From: Fennellomyces sp. T-0311
Taxonomy: Eukaryota; Mucoromycota; Mucoromycetes; Mucorales; Lichtheimiaceae
Reading direction: 5' to 3'
Length of the DNA: 64,000 nucleotides
Assembly: GCA_025266875.1 (NCBI GenBank)
Contig: JALLLT010000039.1
Location: forward strand, 1 to 64,000
Shown piece by piece: positions 1 to 13,541 of this stretch (the stretch's first letter is position 1; each line of letters opens with the position of its first letter). A program made the position numbers and the translations under genes. The notes under the pieces are model-generated. The model was not told where the DNA came from. It was given only the letters and a program-made list of their open reading frames with translations, and searched no databases.

Positions 1-646
1 ACCCAGGACCCTTGATTTCGACCAGACTGCTTCAATGCCGTGCGCTCGTGTGCATCTGGCCAGAAGATGTGGTTGTTCAAGTGCTTGTACAATGCCTTGA
101 TCACTCGCTTCGTGAAATTGACCACTGCACCCTTGAAGATGCCATATCTCGTTGTGATATCAACGAGATCATGGCCGTAAGGTCCAAAACAAAAAAGTGC
201 TACCCCAAGCTGAATAGACACTGGCGTTTGGTCGACACCGAAGACTGAAGCGTCGCCTTGAATGAGACTTAGGATATAGTTGAATGTGCTCCTAGTCATG
301 CGAAACTCGTGGCGGAAATCGTGGTCATCATTGCTCGAAAGGATGATCGCGCGCCAATCTCGTGCCTTCGGTTTCGGGTTTCTCCTGGTTGCGAAATAGC
401 GTGCCTGCAGAATCCTTGGATATTTTCAATATCCAGCTGCGCACCAATACTGTCACTTTCGTGCCAGTTCTCGGCTAAATCGCAATCGTCTTCTTCATAA
501 CCTTCTGATGATGAGCCGAATCCTAAGGCCTGATCCAACTTGTTGACAATTGAATGAGTGCCATCATGAATCTTCTGTGCCGATTGCACGAAGTTCAAGT
601 GCGTCAACAGCATTTTTTCGTGTTTTGACACATTGTTATTAGACAT
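1..646 (-). mobile_element. PIF/Harbinger-type transposase, 5' part, frame-broken and cut by window edge
   Basis: Two overlapping minus-strand frames together read like the N-terminal half of a fungal PIF/Harbinger (HARBI1-like, DDE superfamily) transposase. The first runs from an ATG at 644-646; the second is open from 425 to position 1 and carries the HTH-like block: DFRHEFRMTRSTFN, then a LFCFGPYGHD stretch and FTKRVIKALYKHL followed by WPD. This order is typical just before the DDE catalytic core, which would lie beyond position 1. The frame changes somewhere between about 300 and 430. I found no GT-AG pair in the right phase to bridge it, so a frameshift is more likely than an intron and the copy is probably dead. 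Not seen: terminal repeats, the DDE residues, or the second (Myb-like) Harbinger gene. The family call rests on motif similarity only; the host-gene alternative is less likely. Confidence 0.6.
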
Positions 647-955
647 TTCAAAAGTAACACCTTCAAATTTGAAGCTGTAGGTGGGTTTGACTGGGCCTAC
701 TGTTGACACGCGTTCATGGTTACGTCTATGACAATATGCCGGATATGGAGGTATATCTGCATGAGCGTGCTGTACAAAAAAGGAAAGTGAGAGATAACCG
801 TTCCGAGATGATGATCGGTGATCATGTTCATGTTGGATACAACAGATGAGCCTTGGTAAGGGAGAGCATATGTACTTCAGTTGCTGGGTAAATTTAACTT
901 CCCAGGGACACAACATAAGTGATTCGAATATTTCGGTATTTCGCTCGCATGGCAT

Positions 956-1591
956 GTGCCATAGTACATGTCAGCAACCAACTCAAAGACGGAGCTTTGG
1001 TAGGAAAAATTATTTCTTTTTATACAAGCATTGTCTACCCTGCCATATACCGCATCCTTTCCCCTCTATGTTTTCGTCGATTCCAGTGCCAACAGGTCTC
1101 AGAACTTTTGGAAATGTCACCGTATGAATTAGCCCTGTCTGGAAACGCTGGGTGGAATATACACAAACTGAAAGGACTCCATGGCCATTATCATACTTAT
1201 TACCTATCTGTAAGCGTGCTATTGCGTCGTTTCTTTTCACCACTTACCAAACGAACCTAAACCTTTGCATTTGATGGAAGTCTCTACGCACACGCGACTG
1301 TTTTAATTCAAATAAAGCTGCCGTTTAGAGTAGAACGATCAGTTTTGTGACCATCCCACTTTGGTGTGCTGCAAGCTTTTGGCGGACGTGTTATTAGTTA
1401 CGGATCATTAAGGAATACAATAGAGTCATGGGAAAAAAGCTTTCTTAATTACTCTGCCTTCATAATCTAGTGTATAGATAATTAGTGGTGAAATTCAAGA
1501 GAGTCGTAAAGAGAGAAGGATTTTTTGCTAGTAACGTTGGACCAAAATAAGATGCACGTGTCTGAATGACACATTGTATTTGAACATTTAT
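956..1591. other. Intergenic, no gene seen
   Basis: AT-rich spacer between the transposase relic and the 316-residue orphan gene. Short open frames on both strands lack start context, splice sites or family likeness. Confidence 0.5.
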
Positions 1592-2542
1592 TTATTGATG
1601 AAGTATTTGCTTTGCATATTGCACACGACTTGTCTTTGACTGTATATACTTTGTCGATGGAATTGCGTTACGGATGCGCCAAAGGCGCTGCTTCTGAGTC
1701 TTCGCCTGATCTATCTCTAGCTTCTTGACCAGCAACTCGTACTGCGGGATAAATCGGTTCTTGAGAACGTGCTCCATAGTTATATGATACGTTATATAGT
1801 CGTTTTTGCGCACCCATTCAGCGTTGCCCCAGTAGGCCATATGTATGCGACCCTGAAGTTCGTCCAGTGCGTCCTCAACATCCGGATCATACATGTGCTC
1901 CTTCACAATGTATTCTCGAAGCACCTGTGGGTACTCTTGCATCGAGCAGTTGTAGGTCCAATCTTGGGGTAGATCAAACCGATAATCTGGTGGTGTAAAA
2001 CATGGCAACCTCTTGAAGTACCCGCTTGCCAATGAGTGTGCGCCTTTCAGTATACTCTTCGCTCGTTGAAGCTGTGCATCTTGGGACGGCGGCAACTTAC
2101 GAATCGACTCTTGCATATTGAGATGATAAGCAATTTCGACAGTTTTGAGTTTGCGGGCATAGGCTGTGTGATCGACTCCAATCTTCCGACTTGCTAGTGA
2201 CTTGGTTTGTTCATAAATCAAATCGTCATCCACGATGTCGGCACGATATTTCTCTGGGTCAAAGGGCTCGGTGGATCTTGGTAAAGACCGGCTCAGAGAT
2301 GGCGCGAAAACATCAAGGACTGGAATTGGCTCGTGTTTTAGTCCTGATTGTGCTGCAGTTTCGGCGTACGAGCGATGATTAGCCCAGATTGTAAAGGCAC
2401 CATTGTCGTCAGAAGTATGGTGGTTGCTTCTCGTCGAGTGCAGAGGCGGGAATGCACTATCGTTCAACAAGGATAAAATATCCTGTGATGGAGGGTTAGT
2501 GTCATGGAAATGTAGGTCTTCGGCGAAGGGTAATGTGAGCAT
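1592..2542 (-). CDS. Hypothetical protein, 316 aa, single exon
   Basis: An uninterrupted 316-codon frame. The start at 2540-2542 is supported by a TATA box (2585-2592) about 45 bp upstream on the same strand and by the lack of an earlier in-frame ATG close by. I do not recognise the family. Residues 1-110 are polar and probably disordered. Residues 115-316 are rich in charged helices, with aromatic pairs (AYWGNAEWVRKNDYITYH) and a basic C-terminus. No signal peptide, membrane segment, zinc ligand set or nucleotide-binding loop is visible. It faces away from the ATP sulfurylase gene end with no sign of shared control. It looks like a real, lineage-restricted gene because codon use stays even along its length, but the function is unknown. 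Confidence 0.65.
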   Translation of the reverse strand: MLTLPFAEDLHFHDTNPPSQDILSLLNDSAFPPLHSTRSNHHTSDDNGAFTIWANHRSYAETAAQSGLKHEPIPVLDVFAPSLSRSLPRSTEPFDPEKYRADIVDDDLIYEQTKSLASRKIGVDHTAYARKLKTVEIAYHLNMQESIRKLPPSQDAQLQRAKSILKGAHSLASGYFKRLPCFTPPDYRFDLPQDWTYNCSMQEYPQVLREYIVKEHMYDPDVEDALDELQGRIHMAYWGNAEWVRKNDYITYHITMEHVLKNRFIPQYELLVKKLEIDQAKTQKQRLWRIRNAIPSTKYIQSKTSRVQYAKQILHQ

Positions 2543-2584
2543 GATTTGCTGGATAACTAGATCTTGCTAGGTGGCTATCCTGGC

Positions 2585-2592
2585 TTTTTATA
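2585..2592 (-). promoter_or_regulatory. TATA box of the 316-aa orphan gene
   Basis: TATAAAAA on the minus strand, about 45 bp before the ATG at 2542. It helps fix the start. Confidence 0.5.
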
Positions 2593-3056
2593 CTGATAAG
2601 AGAGTGCATTGCTGCGCCATCTTTCAAAGTACGACAGAGGCGCAGTAGCTTTCGGAGAATGTGGCAATTGTTGCATGCTGTGCGTTTGGCGGAAGATGGC
2701 ATATTTAACGTTCCACAATTGCATCCGATTTGTAATATATGACGGCGGGATTAATAAATCAAACGAACACTGGCCACTTCTTGAATTAATAATCTTCCCA
2801 CATCGGCTAGGATCGGAAACTAGAATGGTGGGCATTGGCTTTCAAACCCATAGTCGCGCACGGCAGCAAACAAACGGAATTAATTGAATACCAAATCTAT
2901 GGCAGGACTGTATTTTGAAAAAGAAAATATATATAAAAGAGATATTACAGAATATGATGATGGGAAATAACTTTTGAAAGGTGAGTAGGATGGAAAGTGC
3001 GTATATCGAGTGGATTTATGTGACAAAGGAAAAGAAAAAGCAAATTTTTACATGAT

Positions 3057-5340
<2,284 letters not shown>

Positions 5341-6243
5341 ATGGAGCAGCAGCAAGTCATAACCCCCGGCTTACCCATGCTTATTCTCGGCCTGGGTTGG
5401 ACCGGTCAGTTCCTGATTGAATTGCTTGTCCAGCTGCACATTGCATTTGCAGCAACCACCCGCGACGGCCGTCAGAACACCATTGCATGGCAACTGAATC
5501 AGGCCATGTGCTCCCACGTGGATGTGTCACTGCTTCCGCCCGCCAAAACGGTTCTCGTCACCTTTCCCGTCCTCAGCTCGGAGTGCATGACACAGCTTAT
5601 GGACGCTTACGAGGTCAAGCATGGCCCAGCTCAGTGGATTCTGCTTTCGTCGACTCGGCCCTTCAATGGTAACCCAAGCAACAGGCACGGGCCGCTGGAT
5701 CCGTCCAAGGATACGTCAGGCCGGATTCAAGCCGAAGAGGTGGTACTGAAAAGAGGTGGGACTGTGCTCCATCTCAGCGGTCTTTGGGGAGCCAGCCGGT
5801 ACGTTTTTAATATGCCGTAAAAAATGGATTTATTTTATGTGTCTCGCTTCCGCAGACAGCCACGTAACTGGGTGCCACGATTTGCCACGCAGCAGGCGAT
5901 TCGAGGCAAACTTTTGGCACGGCAGCTGCACCTGATTCACGGCAAAGACGTGGCTCGGGCCATCGTGGCCGTGCATGAGCAGTTCCAAAAGGGCGAGCGG
6001 TGGATCGTGACGGATGGCGGCTGCTACGATTGGATTCGGCTGTTTCTAGCATGGGCAAGCGACGAACAGCTTGCGACGGCTCGTGAGCTTGCGGCCAACG
6101 ACGCCATGTGTCGTCAGGCGCTGGGTGAGGGCTCACTGGAGGAGGTGGTCGAGCGAGGAGGTGTCCGACCCCGTCTAGACTCGCGGGATTTCTGGGATAC
6201 TTTTCGCCTGGAGCCCACCGAGTTCCTTCAAGTGAACGCCTAA
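5341..6243 (+). CDS. NAD(P)-binding Rossmann-fold protein (YeeZ/epimerase-like), 281 aa
   Basis: Exons 5341-5798 and 5856-6243, intron 57 nt (GTACGT...CGCAG), giving 281 aa. The N-terminus has a Rossmann dinucleotide loop, LGLGWTGQFLIELL (GxGxxGxxL), at residues 16-29. An SSTRPF segment sits where extended short-chain dehydrogenases have their Ser, and LSGLWG follows before the intron. After the intron come RQPRNWVPRF and a HGKDVARAIVAVHE helix of the type seen in NAD-dependent epimerase/dehydratase-like proteins such as bacterial YeeZ. The classic YxxxK catalytic pair is not evident, so this may be an atypical SDR; the substrate is unknown. No targeting signal. A downstream stop soon after the coding end and a following AATAAA-like stretch fit a complete gene. 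Confidence 0.8.
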
Positions 6244-6573
6244 AAATAAAGGGCTGCATTTGGGCGACCGCCTTTGTATTGCGTCATGACGGAGACTCAG
6301 CGAGATGGAGCAATACGTCAAAGAGGGCTGCATTGACACTTTGATAGGGCGGGCGATAGCTTGGCAATCTAAAACCTGGCTAATGAAATAAATAAATACA
6401 CGCACCATATATGGCACAGCCAGCAAAAGAGTCGACGTGTGTGGGGCGGAGCTTCGTTTTGGGGTGCGAGAGACAGAGCAAAGAGAAGAGGGGGGACGGA
6501 CCCAGTGTTTCCCTACTGTCACATAACTCTCTTTCTTTCGCTTTCCTTTTCTTCTTCTTTTCCTTTCGTTGCC
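6244..6573. other. Intergenic; CT-rich leader of the PUF gene
   Basis: The right part (about 6525-6570) is a long pyrimidine (C/T) tract directly before the PUF-gene ATG. Such CT blocks are common just upstream of fungal start codons. No other feature seen. Confidence 0.4.
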
Positions 6574-9500
6574 ATGGACTTCACTTGGATATCCGATGTT
6601 TCCAGCACTCGAAAGCACCCCTCGTACCTGTCAAAACCGTCGGCCGCCGGCCCCTCGCCCTCTCTTGTAAGGTATGGCAAAAAGGAACATGCTGCCTCAA
6701 TGTCCGGCCTTACCTATCTCCTGTAGACCGCTCGATAATATCTCGGTGCGCTCTGCAAGCGCAAGTGGCCCAGGCGCCGTACGCCGGCCGCGAGCAGGTA
6801 CGATGCCTGCGCCGTCGTCCGTCTTCCCCTACGCCGAAAGCTTCAGCTCCCCAGGATCGTCGTCGCTGGCTGTCCCTTTGACGCTTCCATCAGGCACAGC
6901 CCCATCTTCGTCGGCTGCGGCAACGAGACATCGATCCGGGTCAGCAACGTTTACGACGGAAGGCGGGCTTGGTGCAACGTTGTTCAGTTCCGCTCTGAGC
7001 CCGTCCATTGATGCATCCGACGAAGGAAACACTATCGTCAGCACACTTGCGTCCCTCGGCTTGGATGATCAGGATGACTTTGACCTTCCATCGCTGGCTA
7101 TCACAAGCGACCCTGCGCCGCCACCCAGCAGCCGTAACCGCGCCTATACCGTGGGCACTCGTATGGAGCGCCCCAACATTACCAGACTGCTGGCTCCTTC
7201 CATACCATTCGATCCATTCTCATTGGAACCCGAACAGCAGCCTACACAGCGCCCTCGTGCCATTAGCTTGGGAATGGCCGATGAACCCCCACCGCAACCC
7301 TCATTTCCGCTGCAAATGTACCAGCAGCAGCAACAACGGTTACGAAATACGCGCAGTAGCAATAACTTGATGGACGTATTTGAGGAGCAGCAGAGTCAGC
7401 AGCATGGCCAGCAGGTAAGCGACATGGGGATGTTATGCAGCATGGCGATATTAAATAGTATGAAAGGATCTGGTCACCCCTGCATCGTCGTCATCCACGC
7501 AGTCTTCTCCGTCGTCTGCAGCAGCACAGATCCCGTCGCGTGCACTATGGCTGGGTAACATTACGCCGTCACTGAGCGTGGCGGATCTCGTCCAGTTGTT
7601 TTCGTGCTACGGAACCGTCGAGAGCGCGCGGATCTTGTCCGACAAGGAATGCGCGTTTGTTAACTTTACGAATGTCGAGTCGGCAGTGGCCGCCAGGAAT
7701 GATCTTGAAACACGGCTGGGTAGCAAACTGCAGGGTGCGACCGTCCGTGTCGGATATGGAAAAGCCGATGTTAGTCAGGCTATGGCCAATACCACAGAGG
7801 CCGGTCCCAACGCTCAAGGCCCAACCCGCGCGCTCTGTAATAATCTACAATCATTTTTGGCTTGCTATGATGTTCACTAACGCATCTCTTTGAACAGGGG
7901 TCGGTAATATCCCAGCCAATATGAATCCCGGCATTTTGCGCACCATCTTCCAACCTTTTGGTATGATCGAATCCGTTCGCGTTCTGTCACACAAGAATTG
8001 CGGCTTTGTGAATTTTGAGCAGCAGCAAGATGCAGTGCGTGCCCGCAAAGCTTTGCAAAACAAGGAGATTCTCGGACCAGGAACCGGAGCTGTCAGGATT
8101 GGCTTTGCCAAAGCACCGGCTGCCACTGCTACACCTGCATTGCCTGAAGGCGGCGATGACAAGCTCACTAATCTGCATGCAACACTATCCGCTGCCTCGG
8201 TGGCCGCTGCTTCCCCAGATACATACCAGGCCACCCAGTGGGCAGCCGCCATGATGATGTCCAGTATGATGAATGGCGCCCAACAAACTCAAGCAACTCA
8301 TCCTACAAGCTTGTATACCGCCATTGCCGCTGAGCGCTACTTTATCATGCAACAATTGGATCACGAGGCCGTGTCAGCACAGGACCCATCATCAGGTATA
8401 TATAAAAAATAGAGTTAGTGTGTGCCAAAGCCATTAAGTATCACTAACATTATAAAAAAGAAGACGAACGACTACCAATGACTTACTGTTCTGCTATTCC
8501 TCTGGTTCCTGAGCTGGGCTCGGATCGAAAACTTGAGCCACTGCGTTTGCGTGAAATGAGAAAGCGTCTAGACAACGGTCAGGCGTTGCAAGAGGTGGAA
8601 AGTATGGCCATAGAATGCATGGATGAAGTGGTAGAACTGTGCAATGGTAGGTTGGCGTGGTGCTATTACAAATGGTACGCTTTCTCACACGATATTATAG
8701 ATTATATCGGTAACACGGTGATTCAAAAGGTTTTTGAGTTCTGCAGCGACGATACAAAGCTCTTGATGCTCGAACGTATCGCGCCCTACTTGGCGTCGAT
8801 CGGTGTTCACAAAAATGGTACTTGGGCAGCGCAAAAAATCATTGACCATGCCAACTCTCCTGCTCTTGTGAGTGTGTTTTTGAATCAAAGACTCAAGCTG
8901 ACAAGCTTTTTACAGATCCGAATCATCTCTACACATATTGCGCCATATGTGCCTCTTCTTTTGCTCGACCAGTACGGAAACTATGTAGTTCAATGCTGTC
9001 TGCGCAAAGGTCCCGAATGGAGCCAATATATTATGGATGCAATTGCCGACAAGTGTTGGGAAATCGGTCAAGGACGGTTTGGTGCCCGAGCCGTTCGTGC
9101 TATTCTTGAAAATCCTATTGTTCCCAGAGAACAGCAGGTATGCCAAAGGCACAAGATTTGCTCATTCGTTACATAGCTGATAATGTGATTAGGTTTACGT
9201 CGGAGCAGCCATCATTCAGAACGCTGTGCTACTAACTACGAACGCCAATGGCGTCCTTTTGCTTGTCTGGTTATTAGACACATCCGAACTCCCTGGTCGA
9301 TATGGTGCATTGTGTCCTCGCCTTCTTCCCTACCTCAGCAAACTCTGCACACACAAACTCGGTGCAATGACCATTTTCAAAGTGATCAACCAACGCCACG
9401 ATCTAGATGCTCGCAACTTGCTTCTCAACGCACTGTTCAACGACCCAACCCTATTGGATGATGTGCTGCGTGATCAGGTACATGGCCTGGGCTTGATCCA

Positions 9501-9975
9501 AAAGATTATTGCTGCAGATCGTCGGGATACCCTTGTCAAGCCGGTTTTGGAAGCACTTACAGAACGGTTGCACGTGAAAAATACACAAGCGTACAAGCGT
9601 TTGTTCGAAGAACTAGAGCAGACAACCGAAACAACGAATACTGTAGAGGAAAACTCCAACAAGAATCATGAACAGTGGACACAGAGTCCTCAGGCAGTGG
9701 CGATGATGGCCAACATGTATGCTGCCGCCATGGCTACGGCTGCAGCCAACATGCAGCAGCACCAACAACAACAACCTGTCATGCCTGATCTGACTCAGTT
9801 TGACAATTTGATCAAGTCGCTACTACGCAATACCATGAACAATACAAACGACAGTGCAGACGCTACAGTTGATACAGCTATGGACAATACAGTCACAGAC
9901 GTTGCCAAGAACAAGACTACTACGAATAACTCTAAAACGTCTGATGAGAAAAAATCCAATGCTATCCAGGAGTAA
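6574..9975 (+). CDS. RRM + Pumilio-repeat RNA-binding protein (Jsn1/Puf2-like), ~1003 aa
   Basis: Eight exons: 6574-6671, 6727-7414, 7467-7836, 7898-8395, 8461-8646, 8701-8867, 8916-9137, 9193-9975; introns 48-65 nt. The joined frame is 1003 aa. Order: Ser-rich disordered N-terminus (to ~260), RRM1 (LWLGNITPSL...KECAFVNF...VRVGYGKAD), RRM2 (LWVGNIPANM...KNCGFVNF...VRIGFAKAP), a linker, then PUF repeats (DYIGNTVIQKVFEF, HKNGTWAAQKIID, DQYGNYVVQCCL, GRFGARAVRAILE, ANGVLLLVWLLD, HKLGAMTIFKVI, VHGLGLIQKII), and a Gln/Asn/Thr-rich tail. RRM plus PUF is the architecture of yeast Jsn1/Puf2, which bind 3' UTRs of mRNAs, many for membrane proteins. Function here is by inference. Introns 8647-8700 and 8868-8915 are multiples of three without stops. 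The intron before 8461 ends in a tandem AAGAAG acceptor, so one residue may vary. Confidence 0.92.
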
Positions 9976-12900
9976 TAACAGTAATTTCTACACGATATTC
10001 CCTTTCTGTATAATTTCTTTTTCTCTTTTACTCGGTAGTAGATGTAATCTTCTTAACTGCTATTACCTATTACATGCCCCCCAATGTTTTTCTTTTTCCT
10101 TTATACCTTTGTTTATGATAGTAAATAGGCTTCCTGAATTTACGAAAAAAATTGTATATAAAACTTTCCTTTCCATCAAGGCTGTTTCGCATCAAAAGCT
10201 AAATTATATATAGATGACCAATTATCCATAGCAGGCACCACGCACAAGACATGGTCAGCTTTTATCGTGAGGTCATGCGCTTAAAGCAATAAGACATACC
10301 ATGTTAATGAATTGTTTGCGCTTTCCTGCGCATGATGATGGCAAACATCTAGTCCAAGATCTCCGATATTGCTTTACATGGCATATAAAAACAAATCTAC
10401 GTAATCCACTTCCTCCCCGCGACGGATGTGAATATGCAGTAAATGCTTGCCTTCTGTACTTTTATCTTGATTTATTGTTGCCCAATCTGCCACAGAAATT
10501 ATGGGGCATTGATGTTACGCCAAAGGTGCGATTATGTACAGTACAGTATTTCCAATGATCAATGTCGCTTTTGATAAAAGCCAAGGTTGCCAAGGCAAGA
10601 TTTTTATAATACAAAATATACAGTACCTTCCTTTTATGGAACGATATCGACTTTTTGAGAAGCGACATTATTTTTTGGACACATTGTACACTTGCTATCA
10701 ATACATACTTCCTGATAGTTGCTCATAGATATACCTTGAGTTTATAAATGGGTGCTGAGAAGTTACGGATACTTTTTGAAAAGTGTCATCGTGAGAGAAA
10801 AATATCGATCATCCTTGCTTCAAATGAAAACTGTGCACGCAAATGGAGTGTTGTATTACGGTCGTTGACAATCTAGGCTCATCGACTAATGTATCGTTAC
10901 ACCGCTTGCCGCCCTTTCAAGATAATTGTGTCATGTGTTTTTCCAACCAAGCGAGGAAAGCAAGCTGATGATGACACAGGTATTATACACCATGATGGAG
11001 CTTACAAAGAATCGGCTCACTAATGGATTGCAAAAAGTATCATCGCATTCGGGCAGGTATGGCTACAAATCAAAATGAATACATACCGCTCAAAAGCACA
11101 TTGTCCTTGCAAAATTATGAGTTCTCTCCGGAAGTCTTCGGGACTCATCCGACGCAGCCGGCTAAAGTAGTAACGGTAATTAGTTTTAATGCCTTCTACT
11201 TTCATCGCCACAGAAGGTCTAAATGAACCAACAAGCTGGAAAATACTGATAAACTTGTTCTGGATTCTTTGTGGCGTCAAAGGTTGTGCCACCGATCGCC
11301 ACTTCTTATGTAGCAGTACATTCGTTCCTTGTATTAACCTGTCAAATGGTTCCTACGCTAAACTCGTAGTTCTCATTTGGATACTCAATTATTACTTATT
11401 CAAATTGCCCTTGGAATTGATAAAACACTGCACCCGCGGAATTCGAGGCAAGTAATGCCTTTCTTGGATGTGGTACTTTTGTTTGCCTAGTCAAGAAATA
11501 ACTTTTCTTTTGTTTTATTTAGATCCGAGCTAACATCTATGATTCAGCTGGCCAAAGATTCTGAGATGTCACACGTATCTCTAAGCCTCGTTAACTCTAG
11601 CACATTAATGTGTAAAGCAAATTATTTTAACGGGGTCATACAAGTATAAACAAGAACACCAAGAAGTGATGCATAGATCATAACACTCTTAAGCTAATGC
11701 GGTTATCTATTACCGACTACATAGAGTAACTGGCGTGTTTCAGTGGCGAACTGTACGAAGATTCCAGTTCATAATTGCTGCATGATCAGGGAACTCGGAA
11801 CAATTGCCGTGCGCTGCACATGGATTGATTTCGTCATTTGTGTAACACTGAAAACCGGTACTTCGGAGCACGTCTTGTTCAGTTGTCGTGTTAATTCTTC
11901 ATCTGATACCAGTGCCGAAATGTCGGCTGTTCGTGACCACCTGGTTGTTTCAATTGCGTAGGTGTTCATCAACGTTATGATATAGATGACCAGAGATACT
12001 TCAACTACTATCGGAACGACCGTAAACAGAGCGCTAAATAGCTTAATCAAGTAGTACCTCTGCCTAGGTGTGCAATTTGGTTAAAACGCGTTGGAGTCGC
12101 GCGAATGGTACAAATGGGTCATGCGTCCTGATGATACTAGTGAAACAATCGTTGTGTACAACTGGAACACAACGGAGGTCGACCAAACCTAGTACTGATT
12201 CCTTTATTGAGTGGTATCTTAGGTTCAAAATGTATTTTTATATAGATCCCCAATGCAAGAACCGTCTCGAACAACTCTAATGTATACGTAGCTAAGAATT
12301 GAAACCTTGTGAATCAGAAAAAAAAGCTACATAAGAATATCAAAGGATAAAAAAGAGATACAGGGATCCTTTAATGCTGCGGATGAGCGAGCTTAGCCCG
12401 ACCTTTGCACGTGTTAACTGGAGAAGAGAAAGAGTATCGCGGCTACCGGTATCTATGCAGCTGAAAAAGAAAAGTGAAAGTTATCAAACCAAGAATTGGC
12501 TTTGTTGTATTTCATTCGTGGTATGTTTTGAGGATACCATCAGTAAAGTAGGCTCGTGGTGTTATCAGCCCGATTCTAATACCTGTCAATATTACTGTCA
12601 TTTCTTTTTATAATTTATCGTTTTCAATTTGTAAGATGCATTCGATTCATTGGAAAACTCGAACTTTCTCAACCACCTTTGTCAACTGGCTAGACTAAAA
12701 AGACGCATCTAAACTTTAATAGTTCGGAATGTCTCGGCTCAATGCTCCATCATGTAGCGACCACGGTACCTCTCCCTTGTATGACCCGACGGAACTAACA
12801 TGCAAAAACCGCTGTACGGCTTGTTTTTATTTTCACCACTAATTGCCATCAATGTTTGCACAGGTCTTTTCATACTTAATTGGAACTTCACGTATAATTT

Positions 12901-13541
12901 CCTTTTTAACCTCGAATAGGCGTTCCGATACTAATATGGAATCTGCATGAAGAGGCAACATTATGGTGCAACTTCATATATTATCTACCACAAGCTCTTT
13001 TGCTGATTTCAATATGTATTGTTGTCTAGAAATACTAGCACCATGTCAATAATCAGAATATTGCATTGCATTTGTTGACCACAAAAAGATATCATCCTTA
13101 GTTGACACGTTTATAGATACGCTGCTATATTTTTACTTATCAAAAAAATCATATGTGAAGGAGAAAATGAGTGGTGGGAATAAAGAAACTTTCACTTTGT
13201 TTGAGCTCTGGTACCACAAATTATTTTTTTGCCGAAGTTAAAAGACTAAAATCACTTTACGCTAGTATTTGTATAGTCATCCTCTCAGTTTCCAAAACTT
13301 TAGAACAAGAATAAAGATTCCATTCTAGTTAATATCTGTCCTCGACTGCACTGAAAATAGGCGGGTTACTTTTTGGAAAGAATCAAACCGTTCTTTTTCT
13401 TCTCCTTGTACTATAGTAGTGTGTACGTATATTGAGATACATGACCTATTCTTTATTTGAACAATGTACACCCTTACTTTTCTTGTAATATAAAAAGGAT
13501 CTCAACTTTCGTGCAATATTTTCTTCGGCCACTTCTTCAAC
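9976..13541. other. 3.5-kb gene-poor AT-rich stretch
   Basis: I find no convincing gene. Two minus-strand frames are the longest: 11020-11292 (90 codons, basic) and 11769-12050 (93 codons, with a hydrophobic N-terminal segment); neither has splice partners, promoter elements or family likeness. No tRNA-like B box, long repeat or mobile-element motif was recognised. It may hold upstream control DNA for the first C2H2 gene. Confidence 0.4.
13489..13498 (+). promoter_or_regulatory. TATA box of C2H2 gene 1
   Basis: TATAAAAAGG, 44 bp between its end and the ATG at 13542. It supports that ATG, which begins an 8-nt first coding exon. Confidence 0.55.

Noticed and set aside
11020..11292. 90-codon minus frame as a gene
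   Set aside because: No splice partner, promoter element or recognisable domain. A frame of this length is expected by chance in such a stretch.
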